Source: Planctomicrobium piriforme (GTDB lineage Bacteria > Planctomycetota > Planctomycetia > Planctomycetales > Planctomycetaceae). From it: a stretch of 64,000 nucleotides of DNA. How positions within the stretch are numbered: position 1 is the first letter of the stretch; the number at the start of each line of letters is the position of its first letter. The stretch lies in contig NZ_FOQD01000005.1 of NCBI RefSeq assembly GCF_900113665.1, forward strand, positions 248,001 to 312,000, read 5' to 3'. Shown piece by piece: positions 25,585-33,934 of the stretch. The translations under genes and the position numbers were made by a program. The notes beneath the pieces were generated by a model. It worked only from the letters and a program-made list of their open reading frames with translations, did no database searches and was not told the origin of the DNA.

Positions 25585-27417
25585 TCACTGCTCGATGTGC
25601 TCGAGCGCGACATCCGGGATCGATGAAATCAGCTTGCGGGTGTAGTCGTGCTTCGGGTGGGCGTAAATCGCCTCGCTCGGGCCGAACTCAACGATCTTCC
25701 CTTCGCTCATCACCGCCATCATGTCGGACATGAACTTCACCACGCTCAGGTCGTGGCTGATGAAGATGTAAGTGAGGTTCCGCTGCTCCTGCAGGTTCTT
25801 CAGCAGGTTCAATACCTGGGCCTGCACTGACACATCGAGCGCCGAGACCGATTCATCGCAGATCAGGAATTCCGGTTCCACTGCGAGTGCCCTGGCGATG
25901 GAAATGCGCTGCCGCTGCCCGCCCGAGAATTCGTGGGGATACCGCCGCAGATGCAGCGGCTCCAGTCCCACCTCGACGAGCAACTGTGCTGCCTTTTCCC
26001 GGCGGTCGCGACGAGATGACCCCATGCCGTGAATCTGCATCGCTTCGGTCAGAACTGCTTCGACCGTCATCCGGGGATTCAGCGAGCTGTACGGATCCTG
26101 AAAGATGATCTGCATTTTGCTGCGATAGCGCTGCAGATCTTCCCCCTGAAAGGAGTTGATATCGACGCCGTCGTAGGCGATGCGTCCGGCGGTGGTCGGC
26201 ACCAGCTTCACGATGGCGCGACCCGTGGTCGTCTTGCCGCAGCCGGACTCGCCAACCAGCCCCAGCGTCTGGCCGCGATAGACCTTGAAGCTGATCCCAT
26301 CGACCGCCTTCACATTGCCGACGACGCTCCGGAACAGTCCTTTGCGAATCGGATAATAGATCTGCAGATCATCCAGGCTCAGCAGCGGCCGCTGTCCTTC
26401 AGGCACGGTTGTCAGAGCGCCGGCGGTTGCGGCTTCTTCGACGGGATGGCCCAGTTTCTTAAGTTCCGCACGGGGATGCAGCAGCCGTCCGCGACCGGTC
26501 GATTCCAGCAAAGCCAGCCGCGCCGGAGTCAGTTCTTTTTCGATGATGTCGTAGCTGCCGTCCGGGCGACGCGTGGCATCCATGAAGTCGCTGACTGTCG
26601 GCAGACGGCGAAACTTTGTCTCCAACCGGGGGCGGCAGGCCAGCAGTCCTTTGGTGTAAGGATGCTGAGGACGGCGGAAAATCTGTTCGACGGGCCCCTG
26701 TTCGACGAGTCGACCGCGAAACATCACCGCCACGCGATCCGCGATCTCGGCGATGACTCCCAGATCGTGCGTGATGAACAGAATCGACATGCCCCGCTGG
26801 TCGCGAAGTTGCCGCAGCAGGTCGAGAATCTGCTTTTGAATCGTGACGTCGAGCGCGGTGGTCGGCTCGTCGGCAATCAACAGTTTGGGATTGCATGAGA
26901 GCGCCATCGCGATCATCACGCGTTGCTTCTGACCGCCCGACATTTCGTGGGGAAAGCTGTCGAAGCGACGTTCTGGCTCGGGGATGCCGACCTCGCGAAA
27001 GAGTGCAATCGTCCGCTTTTTGGCTTCGCGGAAATTCACCTTCTCATGCAGTTGAATTGCTTCCGCCACCTGCTGGCCGACGCGAAAGACAGGATTCAGG
27101 CTTGTGCCCGGTTCCTGAAAGATCATGCCGATTTCGCTGCCGCGAATTCTTCGCATCTGCGGCTCCGGCAGCCGGACCAGATCTTTTCCCAGATAAGAGA
27201 TCGTCCCCGACGCGAGCGTGGCCGAGACCGTCGGCAGGAGCCGCATGATCGACAGCGAGGTCACCGACTTGCCGGACCCCGATTCGCCGACGAGTCCCAG
27301 CGTCTCACCGGTGCCGAGCTGCAGGCTGAGTTCGTTCACCGCCTTGAGCGGGCCTTCATCCGTGCGAAAAACCGTCGTCAACCCGTCGATTTTCAGCAGC
27401 GTCGCATCAGCAATCAT
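25585..27417 (-). CDS. ABC transporter ATPase, two fused nucleotide-binding domains (Dpp/Opp type)
   Basis: 610 residues from the ATG at 27417 with AGGATGGATC upstream. Two complete ABC domains in the order of DppD and DppF: Walker A GLVGESGSGKS (about 41-51) and GLVGESGCGKT (about 384-394), signatures MSGGQKQR and FSGGQRQR, and Walker B motifs LLIADEPT and FLICDESVSALD. Each domain ends with the peptide-ABC extension (QHPYTKGLL, KHDYTRKLI). It should energise import of peptides or similar solutes. The permease and binding-protein genes are not in the window, so this part stands alone. Confidence 0.92.
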   Translation of the reverse strand: MIADATLLKIDGLTTVFRTDEGPLKAVNELSLQLGTGETLGLVGESGSGKSVTSLSIMRLLPTVSATLASGTISYLGKDLVRLPEPQMRRIRGSEIGMIFQEPGTSLNPVFRVGQQVAEAIQLHEKVNFREAKKRTIALFREVGIPEPERRFDSFPHEMSGGQKQRVMIAMALSCNPKLLIADEPTTALDVTIQKQILDLLRQLRDQRGMSILFITHDLGVIAEIADRVAVMFRGRLVEQGPVEQIFRRPQHPYTKGLLACRPRLETKFRRLPTVSDFMDATRRPDGSYDIIEKELTPARLALLESTGRGRLLHPRAELKKLGHPVEEAATAGALTTVPEGQRPLLSLDDLQIYYPIRKGLFRSVVGNVKAVDGISFKVYRGQTLGLVGESGCGKTTTGRAIVKLVPTTAGRIAYDGVDINSFQGEDLQRYRSKMQIIFQDPYSSLNPRMTVEAVLTEAMQIHGMGSSRRDRREKAAQLLVEVGLEPLHLRRYPHEFSGGQRQRISIARALAVEPEFLICDESVSALDVSVQAQVLNLLKNLQEQRNLTYIFISHDLSVVKFMSDMMAVMSEGKIVEFGPSEAIYAHPKHDYTRKLISSIPDVALEHIEQ

Positions 27418-27484
27418 GATCCATCCTGTAGGGAACTCCCGCGCTCAGAATGCGGTGCCCAGCAGGAACTGTCAAGGTCGGGCG

Positions 27485-27564
27485 ATTGTCCCGGACGCTG
27501 AAGCTCGAGACCGGGACCGGCGTTCCGCACGTCATGACATCTCGGCCCCATCGTCCGGGACAAT
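27485..27564. repeat. Split TTGTCCCGGACG inverted repeat reaching into mntR
   Basis: The arms ATTGTCCCGGACGCT (27485-27499) and ATCGTCCGGGACAAT (27550-27564) match in 14 of 15 bases. The right arm lies inside the mntR coding end, where it encodes KIVPDDG. The compact form of the same palindrome is at 57959-57991. Confidence 0.7.
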
Positions 27565-27984
27565 TTTCTTTGCAAAATCGTCCGCAAGTTGTTTGAAGCG
27601 TTCGAGCGTTTCCGGGCTGACATGATGCTCGATCCCTTCGGCGTCGATCGCGGCAGTTCGCTCAGGGACTCCAATTGCCACGAGGAACCGGAAGACCACG
27701 TCGTGCCGACGGCTCGCTTCCGCGGCCAGCCGGGTTCCCTTTTCGGTGAGTTGAATCGGCCTGTACGGTTCCGTATCGACATAGCCCTCTTTTTTCAGAC
27801 GGCTAACGATTCGGGTGACGGTGACGTGCGTCACGTCAAAGCGCTCCGCAAGGTCGACCACCCGGCACAGGCCATGCTGCGAGGTGATTTCGGCGACCGC
27901 CTCGACGTAATCCTCCGCCGTCTCGGTCGAGTGATCCTGACGAGTGCGGCGGTGTCGGGCAGCAATGCGGCGCGCATGTTTCAT
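27532..27984 (-). CDS. mntR: MntR/DtxR-family metal-dependent regulator
   Basis: 150 residues. Winged-helix DNA-binding domain (VVDLAERFDVTHVTVTRIVSRLKKEGYV) followed by a metal-binding/dimerisation domain. All ligands known from Bacillus MntR can be aligned with exact spacing: Asp25, Glu28, His94, Glu116, Glu119 and His120. It should therefore sense Mn2+ and repress uptake (or activate export). The 3' end overlaps a palindromic repeat arm. A dyad just upstream could be its own operator. Confidence 0.9.
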   Translation of the reverse strand: MKHARRIAARHRRTRQDHSTETAEDYVEAVAEITSQHGLCRVVDLAERFDVTHVTVTRIVSRLKKEGYVDTEPYRPIQLTEKGTRLAAEASRRHDVVFRFLVAIGVPERTAAIDAEGIEHHVSPETLERFKQLADDFAKKIVPDDGAEMS

Positions 27985-27994
27985 GCACTCGTTT

Positions 27995-28017
27995 TACCGA
28001 ATTTCAACGAATCGGTA
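27995..28017. promoter_or_regulatory. Dyad upstream of mntR, candidate MntR operator
   Basis: TACCGAATTTC and ACGAATCGGTA form an imperfect 23-bp dyad ending 11 bp before the mntR start codon. DtxR/MntR operators have comparable length and symmetry. Inferred autoregulation. Confidence 0.5.
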
Positions 28018-28053
28018 CAGCGCTGCGGGACACGGTAGAGCGGCACATTCCGA

Positions 28054-28572
28054 TCACAATTCCAGCACGCCAATATACGGCAGATGGCGGAACTGATGGT
28101 TGTAGTCGAGCCCGTACCCGACGACGAACTCGTCGGGGATTTCGAAGCAGTAATAGTCGGGAGTCGCCTCGACGGTGCGGCGGGCGGTTTTCCAGAGCAG
28201 TACAGCCGACCGTACGGTTCGCGGTTGAAACTGTTGCAACTGCGCGTGGATGGCCGACAGCGTACGACCGGTGTCGAAGATGTCATCCACCAGCAGGATA
28301 TCCCGCCCGCGAATGTCCGGGAGAAAGTCGAGATTGATCGTCAGTTCGCCGGGCGTCGTCGCGGTACCGCGATAGCTGCTTGCCTGCACGAGTCCTAACT
28401 GATGCGGCAAGGCAATCTGCCGCATCAGGTCCGTCACCAGCACGATGCTGCCGGTCAGCACGCCAAGAACGGTCAGATTGTGTCCCTGATAGTCCTCAGT
28501 AATCCGCCGACCGAGCTGCTGCACGGCATCGGAAATGGTTTCCTGCGGAATCAGCACACGCACCTGATCCAT
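28054..28572 (-). CDS. hpt: Hypoxanthine phosphoribosyltransferase
   Basis: 172 residues from the ATG at 28572, with GGAG nine bases upstream. A type I phosphoribosyltransferase of purine salvage (hypoxanthine or guanine plus PRPP to IMP or GMP). It shows VLGVLTGSIVLVTDLMR (substrate loop), SSYRGT, the PRPP-binding ILLVDDIFDTGRT and the base-binding C-terminus ..PDEFVVGYGLDYNHQFRHLPYIGVL, all characteristic of Hpt. Length is normal. Confidence 0.95.
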   Translation of the reverse strand: MDQVRVLIPQETISDAVQQLGRRITEDYQGHNLTVLGVLTGSIVLVTDLMRQIALPHQLGLVQASSYRGTATTPGELTINLDFLPDIRGRDILLVDDIFDTGRTLSAIHAQLQQFQPRTVRSAVLLWKTARRTVEATPDYYCFEIPDEFVVGYGLDYNHQFRHLPYIGVLEL

Positions 28573-28590
28573 GTCGACATGCTCCAATGA

Positions 28591-28700
28591 AGTTTTCAGT
28601 TTTCAGTGATCAGTTCAGACTGGAGTCGCCTGCGAATGCACAAATCACGAACATTTTCAGACGCTCCCAACTGACAACTGAAAACTGACGACTGAAAACT
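28591..28700. repeat. Heptamer inverted repeat (ACTGAAA family)
   Basis: Left arm TTTTCAG/TTTTCAG/TGATCAG units (28591-28618) and right arm ACTGACA/ACTGAAA/ACTGACG/ACTGAAA/ACT (28670-28700), about 50 bp apart, are complementary and both have strict 7-bp spacing. The right arm begins eight bases after the aroF stop; the left arm abuts the hpt start region. Confidence 0.8.
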
Positions 28701-28707
28701 TTCCCCG

Positions 28708-29721
28708 CTACATCGTCATGCCCAGTGCGTGCGCCACCTTGCGGCTTTGCTCCATGGCGAACACGAAGGCATCCGGGGTGAGCGACTGCGCACCATCGCT
28801 CACGGCTTTTTGCGGATCGGGATGGACTTCGACAATCAGCCCGTCGGCGCCTGCGGCCACCGAGGCTGCGCACATCGGCGCGACCAGCGAGGCGATGCCG
28901 GTGCCGTGACTGGGGTCGACCACGATCGGCAGATGGGTCCGTTCCCGCAGGTAGGGCACCGTCGCCAGCGGCAACGTGAATCGGGTATGGGTTTCGAACG
29001 TGCGGATCCCCCGCTCGCAGAGAATGACTTCCTGATTTCCCTGGTCGAGAATGTATTCGGCGGCCAGCAGAAACTCTTCCATCGTCGCGCTCGGACCGCG
29101 TTTGAGCAGCACTGGTTTGCGGATTTCACCAACCGCCTGAAGGAGATGGTAGTTCTGCATGTTCCGCGCGCCGATCTGCAGAATGTCGGCATATTTGGCG
29201 ACGAGTTCGACGTGATGCGGCGTCATGACCTCGGTGACGATGGCCAGCCCGGTCGCCTCACGAGCGGCGGCGAGCAGCTTGAGGCCTTCTTCTTTCATCC
29301 CCTGGAACGCGTAAGGACTGGTGCGGGGCTTGAACGCCCCTCCGCGAAGGCCCTTGGCCCCGGCGGCTTTGACCTTATGAGCGGATTCGAGAATCTGCTG
29401 TTCGCTTTCGACCGAGCAGGGACCGGCGATGACGCCGACGTTGCCGCCCCCCAGAACGAGATCGAGCACTTTGATGATGGTCGGCTCGGGCTTGGTTTCC
29501 TTGCTGGCGACCTTGTAGGGGGCCAGAATCGGGACGACCTTTTCGACTTCCTCGAACGATTCGAGCGTCTCGCGTTCGTGATTGCGTTTATCGCCCACGG
29601 CGGCAATCACGGTGCGTTCGGTACCGTAGATGATGTGGGCCTTCAGCCCGAGTTGTTCGACGCGCTGTGCGATGCGTTGAATCGCTTGTTCGCTGACTCC
29701 GCGTTTCATGACGACGATCAT
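28708..29721 (-). CDS. aroF: 3-deoxy-7-phosphoheptulonate synthase (DAHP synthase)
   Basis: 337 residues. First enzyme of the shikimate pathway (phosphoenolpyruvate plus erythrose 4-phosphate). The N-terminal 70 residues form the ferredoxin-like (FLD) domain typical of the Thermotoga/Bacillus type (MIVVMKRGVSEQAIQRI). The catalytic barrel has VIAGPCSVES (metal Cys102), GLRGGAFKPRTSPYAFQG, LQIGARNMQNY, LLKRGPSATMEEFLLAAEYI, CERGIRTFE and VDPSHGTG. The FLD domain suggests feedback control by aromatic amino acids. A terminator-like hairpin lies in the leader. Confidence 0.95.
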   Translation of the reverse strand: MIVVMKRGVSEQAIQRIAQRVEQLGLKAHIIYGTERTVIAAVGDKRNHERETLESFEEVEKVVPILAPYKVASKETKPEPTIIKVLDLVLGGGNVGVIAGPCSVESEQQILESAHKVKAAGAKGLRGGAFKPRTSPYAFQGMKEEGLKLLAAAREATGLAIVTEVMTPHHVELVAKYADILQIGARNMQNYHLLQAVGEIRKPVLLKRGPSATMEEFLLAAEYILDQGNQEVILCERGIRTFETHTRFTLPLATVPYLRERTHLPIVVDPSHGTGIASLVAPMCAASVAAGADGLIVEVHPDPQKAVSDGAQSLTPDAFVFAMEQSRKVAHALGMTM

Positions 29722-29819
29722 TGCAAATCCCCTCGGTCAAAGAGCTTGTTTCGTGACTTGTTGGTGGTTTCGAAATTGTGCGTTTGAGTCAGCATCCGGA
29801 CGCCGTTTTGGCAGATCCG

Positions 29820-29860
29820 GAAACGAAAACAGCCCTGAAACCGCAAGGGGGTTTCAGGGC
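29820..29860 (-). terminator. Terminator-like hairpin in the aroF leader
   Basis: On the minus strand: GCCCTGAAACC, a seven-base loop, GGTTTCAGGGC, then TGTTTTCGTTT. It lies 99 bp before the aroF start codon, with no codirectional gene upstream to terminate, so it may act as an attenuator. Confidence 0.55.
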
Positions 29861-30305
29861 CGGAATCGGATCACATTAGTTGAAAATGGACCCCGCTACC
29901 GTGCCCGGAAACCCGGGAAGGTAAAGCTATACCAGAACCAATAGCGACCCGCAGCCTGCGATTGCAGGGCTGATTTCGGCTCGATGGTAGACTGGTACGA
30001 CTTCATGACGGAATCCAAAATTCGTTGTGTTGATGCTAGATCGGCAGTTCACGGGCGTCAAGAGTGAACAGAAATCGCGAAATTGAAAAGGACTGACCGA
30101 TCAGCGGCCTGACTGGTCGCACGCATAGCGCTGCCCACCGTTGATGTGTTGCCCATTTCTCCCAATTCTCAGGGTATTCCACCGACGAAAAGTTGCCGCT
30201 GGCCAACGGCGCGGGATTTGACTGTAGAATCCTTTCGTCAGACCACGCGGCGGGGTGCGGTCGTAGACATCGGCCTGCATCTTCACACCTCAATGGATTG
30301 CCGCC
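29861..30305. other. Intergenic region between divergent aroF and glycosyltransferase
   Basis: No convincing gene. There are short dyads (CCCGGAAACCCGGG near 29910; CAGCCTGC-GATT-GCAGGGCTG near 29953) but no tRNA cloverleaf and no clear -10/-35 pair. It presumably contains both divergent promoters and the aroF leader. Confidence 0.4.
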
Positions 30306-31409
30306 ATGAAAATTGCCCAGGTTTCGCCCCTCCACGAAAGCGTTCCCCCCCGTTGCTACGGCGGCACAGAACGCATTGTCTCTTACCTCACGGAAGCCCT
30401 CGTCGAAATGGGTCACGACGTGACGCTGTTTGCCTCAGGCGACTCCAAGACTTCGGCTGACTTGTGCTCCGTTGTCCCGCAGTCGCTGCGGCTCGATGAA
30501 AAACGCAAAGACCCGGTCATCTATCACATGCTGCAACTGGCGGAAGTTGCCCGAGCGGCTCACAAGTTCGATATCATCCACTTTCACACCGACTTCCTGC
30601 ATTTCCCCCTCTTCAGGCACATCGATACGCCGCAGCTCACCACGTTGCACGGGCGACTCGATCTCGACGACCTGATGCCGATCTACGATGAGTTCAGCGA
30701 CATGCCCGTCGTCTCCATTTCCGATTCACAGCGGAAGCCCCTGCCGCAGGCGAACTGGTTCGCCACCGTTTACAACGGCGTGCCGGAAGAGACGTATGAC
30801 TTTCAGGCTCAGCCCGGCAAGTACTTCGCCTTCGTCGGCCGCGTCTCCCCTGAGAAAGGGACGCACCGAGCCATCGAGATTGCGCTGCGACTCGGCATTC
30901 CTCTCAAAATCGCAGCCAAGATCGATCCCGTTGATCGGGAATACTTCGAAACCGAGATTAAACATCACCTCGATAACCCTTTGATCGAGTATCTTGGCGA
31001 AGTGAACGAGTCACAGAAGAACGTTTTGCTCGGCGGAGCGCTCGCCGCGTTGTTCCCGATCGACTGGCCCGAACCGTTCGGCCTGGTGATGATTGAAGCA
31101 ATGGCCTGCGGCACGCCGGTCATTGCCTTCCGCCACGGCTCGGTGCCGGAAGTCATGGTCGATGGCGTCACCGGCTTTGTCGTCGATACCGTCGACGAAG
31201 CGGTCGCTGCTTGCCAGCGTCTCGGTGAAATCGACCGCCGCGCCTGCCGCAATCACTTTGAAGCGAAGTTTTCTTCCGCTCGCATGGCGGAAGGGTATCT
31301 CGCTGCCTACCGCAAGCTCATCAGTACGGTCAACGTGGCCGTGCCTTCAAGCGGCAATCGCCGTGAGCTGCAACCAACACGGCCATTTTCGGATCAGACC
31401 GCAATTTGA
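30306..31409 (+). CDS. Glycosyltransferase family 4 protein
   Basis: 367 residues of the GT-B fold. The N-terminal half has VSPLHESVPPRCYGGTERIVSYL and GHDVTLFASGDS; the C-terminal half has FVGRVSPEKGTHRAIEIA and the nucleotide-sugar-binding E-x7-E motif EPFGLVMIEAMACGTPVIAF. Retaining enzyme using a nucleotide sugar; the acceptor is unknown. The gene lies 48 bp upstream of a debranching-type glycosidase in the same direction, suggesting a shared role in glucan or trehalose-like metabolism. Confidence 0.92.
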   Translation: MKIAQVSPLHESVPPRCYGGTERIVSYLTEALVEMGHDVTLFASGDSKTSADLCSVVPQSLRLDEKRKDPVIYHMLQLAEVARAAHKFDIIHFHTDFLHFPLFRHIDTPQLTTLHGRLDLDDLMPIYDEFSDMPVVSISDSQRKPLPQANWFATVYNGVPEETYDFQAQPGKYFAFVGRVSPEKGTHRAIEIALRLGIPLKIAAKIDPVDREYFETEIKHHLDNPLIEYLGEVNESQKNVLLGGALAALFPIDWPEPFGLVMIEAMACGTPVIAFRHGSVPEVMVDGVTGFVVDTVDEAVAACQRLGEIDRRACRNHFEAKFSSARMAEGYLAAYRKLISTVNVAVPSSGNRRELQPTRPFSDQTAI

Positions 31410-31457
31410 CGCGGCTTGCCGTGCGGTCCGACGCGATCCTGGTCCAGGGAGGATTTC

Positions 31458-33623
31458 ATGGAAGACGTCATTCTGGTCAATGACCAATGGTATTTCTCGG
31501 CAACATCACCGAGGGCGGATGCCCGTACGCAGGTGCTCAAGCAGGGGGATACCTTCGCCGTTTTCGACCGGCGCGGCGAGATGGGCAAGAGCGGCCTCGG
31601 GGAACAGGGACTCTATCACCTGGGGATGCGGCATCTGGATCAATGGGAGATCCTGCTCAACGGTCGTCGACCGATGCTCCTGAATTCGACCATCAAGGAG
31701 GACAACAGCCTGCTGGTGGTCGAATGCACGACGCCGGATATCCACGACGGCAATGAAGTCACCCTTCCTAAAGGGACGCTGCATGTCTTCCGCTCGATCA
31801 CCGTGCAGGATTCGATCCTCTACGAACACCTGCGGCTCACGAACTATTCCCGCAATCCGCTTGAGCTGGTGATCGAGTACTCGTACGGGGCGGACTTCCA
31901 CGACATGTTTGAAGTCCGCGGCGCTCATCGCGCACGTCGCGGAGAGGCGCTGCCCCCGGAAATCGAAGGCAAACGCGTCACGCTTGGCTACCGCGGCCTC
32001 GATGATGTCGTCCGTCGCACCATCATCGAGTTCGACGGCGAAGTTTTGCAACTGACCGACCGGATCGCGAAAGTCCGCGTCAGACTGAAGCCTGGTCAGG
32101 AACAGACGCTGCACGCCACCATCGGGTGTCTTAGCGGGAACGCCCAGTTCTGCGTCGTCAGTTATGCCGAAGCAGTCGAAGGGACTAAGACCCGACTGCG
32201 AAGACGGGAACAGCAACGCGCGAGAATCGTCACTTCGAACGAGCAGTTCAATCACTGGATCGATCGCTCGCTCGCCGACTTGCAGATGCTGACGACAGAG
32301 ACCGTCTACGGCAGCTACCCCTACGCCGGCGTACCGTGGTTCTCAACTCCTTTCGGCCGCGACGGCATCATCACCGCGCTGCAGACGCTTTGGCTCGATC
32401 CCGAACTCTCCCGCGGCGCCCTCAGCTTCCTCGCCGCGACGCAAGCGACCGAGAAAGATCCTAAGTCCGACGCCGAACCCGGCAAGATCCTGCACGAAAT
32501 GCGCGAAGGGGAAATGTCGGCGCTGGGCGAAGTTCCATTCCGCAGGTATTACGGCACAGTCGACGCCACGCCGTTGTTTGTCGTGCTGGCCGGACGCTAC
32601 TTCCGCCGCACTGACGACCTCGCGTTCATCCGCGACATCTGGCCGAACATCAAGCAAGCGGTTAACTGGATGAACACCTACGGCGATGCCGACGGCGACG
32701 GCTTTGTCGAGTACCAGCGCTGCAACGACCGCGGTCTGGTGCAGCAAGGGTGGAAGGACTCGGACGATTCGATCTTCCACTCAGACGGCAGCCCCGCGGA
32801 AGGCCCGATCGCCCTGTGTGAAGTACAGGGATATGTCTATGAAGCCAAATTGCTCGCCGCTGAACTCGCGGAAGCTCTGGATGAACGGGACTGGGCAGCA
32901 GAATTACGACAACAGGCGGCCGTTCTGAAAGAGTACTTCAACGAAAAATTCTGGGTCCGGTCGATCAACACGTTCGCCATCGCTCTCGATGGCCGCAAAC
33001 GCCCCTGCGCCGTACGGAGTTCGAACACCGGTCATCTGCTCTATAACGGCATCGTCGATGCCCAGCATGCAGGAGCCGTCGCCGAGACGCTGATGAGCGA
33101 GCAGTCCTTCAACGGGTGGGGCATCCGCACGATTGCGGAAGGGGAAGCTCGCTACAACCCGATGTCGTACCACAACGGATCCGTCTGGCCGCATGATACG
33201 GGCATCGCCGCCGCAGGTCTCGCACGTTACGGCGATCAGTCACGAGCGCTGCAATTGGTATCCGGCCTGTTCGAGGCCTCGCAGTATCTCGACAACGCCC
33301 GATTGCCAGAACTGTTCTGTGGGTTCCCTCGTCTGGAAGGCCATAGCCCGACGCTCTATCCCGTCGCCTGTTCTCCGCAGGCCTGGGCGGCGGGCGCGGT
33401 CTTCATGCTGCTGCAGGCGTGTCTGGGAATGACCTTCTCACCGACGAAACCGCAAATCTGCTTCGATCACCCGCGATTGCCGGAAACCCTGCAATGGGTC
33501 CGCATCTCAAATCTGCGGATGAAACAAGGCATGGTCAACATGACCCTCCGCCGCCACCCCCGCGACGTGGGACTGAACATCGACGAGAAAGAAGGCGATA
33601 TCGATATCGTCCTCATCGCCTGA
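31458..33623 (+). CDS. Amylo-alpha-1,6-glucosidase (glycogen debranching-type)
   Basis: 721 residues from the ATG at 31458 (GGGAGGA upstream; the ORF start at 31416 is unsupported). The N-terminal beta-sandwich (GDTFAVFDRRGEM..., LYHLGMRHLDQWEILLNG) is the GDE N-terminal domain. The C-terminal (alpha/alpha)6 region includes PYAGVPWFSTPFGRDGIITALQ, GRYFRRTDDLAFIRDIWPNI and YHNGSVWPHDTG. Proteins of this type hydrolyse alpha-1,6 branches of glycogen-like glucans. It ends two bases before the convergent FmdB-type gene. Confidence 0.9.
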   Translation: MEDVILVNDQWYFSATSPRADARTQVLKQGDTFAVFDRRGEMGKSGLGEQGLYHLGMRHLDQWEILLNGRRPMLLNSTIKEDNSLLVVECTTPDIHDGNEVTLPKGTLHVFRSITVQDSILYEHLRLTNYSRNPLELVIEYSYGADFHDMFEVRGAHRARRGEALPPEIEGKRVTLGYRGLDDVVRRTIIEFDGEVLQLTDRIAKVRVRLKPGQEQTLHATIGCLSGNAQFCVVSYAEAVEGTKTRLRRREQQRARIVTSNEQFNHWIDRSLADLQMLTTETVYGSYPYAGVPWFSTPFGRDGIITALQTLWLDPELSRGALSFLAATQATEKDPKSDAEPGKILHEMREGEMSALGEVPFRRYYGTVDATPLFVVLAGRYFRRTDDLAFIRDIWPNIKQAVNWMNTYGDADGDGFVEYQRCNDRGLVQQGWKDSDDSIFHSDGSPAEGPIALCEVQGYVYEAKLLAAELAEALDERDWAAELRQQAAVLKEYFNEKFWVRSINTFAIALDGRKRPCAVRSSNTGHLLYNGIVDAQHAGAVAETLMSEQSFNGWGIRTIAEGEARYNPMSYHNGSVWPHDTGIAAAGLARYGDQSRALQLVSGLFEASQYLDNARLPELFCGFPRLEGHSPTLYPVACSPQAWAAGAVFMLLQACLGMTFSPTKPQICFDHPRLPETLQWVRISNLRMKQGMVNMTLRRHPRDVGLNIDEKEGDIDIVLIA

Positions 33624-33625
33624 TG

Positions 33626-33859
33626 TCACTGGGGCAAGCGACAACAACGCGGGCTGCACGGCGGTGCATCGGACGGTGGGCAACTGCTTCCCATCACGGG
33701 CAGCGATCGTGTGCCGCCGGCGACATGTCCCGCTGGAGCGCTCATCAGCTTCTCAACACGCTTGCTCTGGCATTGCCCGCAAACAGGCGCTTGCCCCCCG
33801 CGGACGAAGATTTCAGACTCCGCGCCGCAGTCCTGACACTGGAAATCAAAAATCGGCAT
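33626..33859 (-). CDS. FmdB-family zinc-ribbon protein
   Basis: 77 residues; the ATG at 33859 has GAGGTGA just upstream, and a GTG precedes it by one codon. The N-terminus MPIFDFQCQDCGAESEIF...CGQCQSKRVEKL is the FmdB/CxxC zinc-ribbon signature, with four metal-binding Cys. The tail carries extra Cys residues and is not conserved. Function of the family is not established. Confidence 0.85.
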   Translation of the reverse strand: MPIFDFQCQDCGAESEIFVRGGQAPVCGQCQSKRVEKLMSAPAGHVAGGTRSLPVMGSSCPPSDAPPCSPRCCRLPQ

Positions 33860-33934
33860 CACTCACCTCGCTGCAGTGTCAGAATGTGAAACATCGTGAG
33901 CCACTGGCTCTGTCAGGGCTTACGTGTACTGCCA

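Noticed and set aside
25585..27417. The two ATPase domains as a misassembly or frameshift of two genes
   Set aside because: Both domains are complete and joined by an uninterrupted linker; fused DppD-DppF type ATPases are known.
28591..28700. CRISPR-like array
   Set aside because: The repeats are contiguous 7-mers without unique spacers and there are no cas genes.
29861..30305. A tRNA or other structured RNA gene in the aroF/glycosyltransferase gap
   Set aside because: No acceptor stem, TTCGA-type T-loop or known RNA signature could be found; only short dyads are present.
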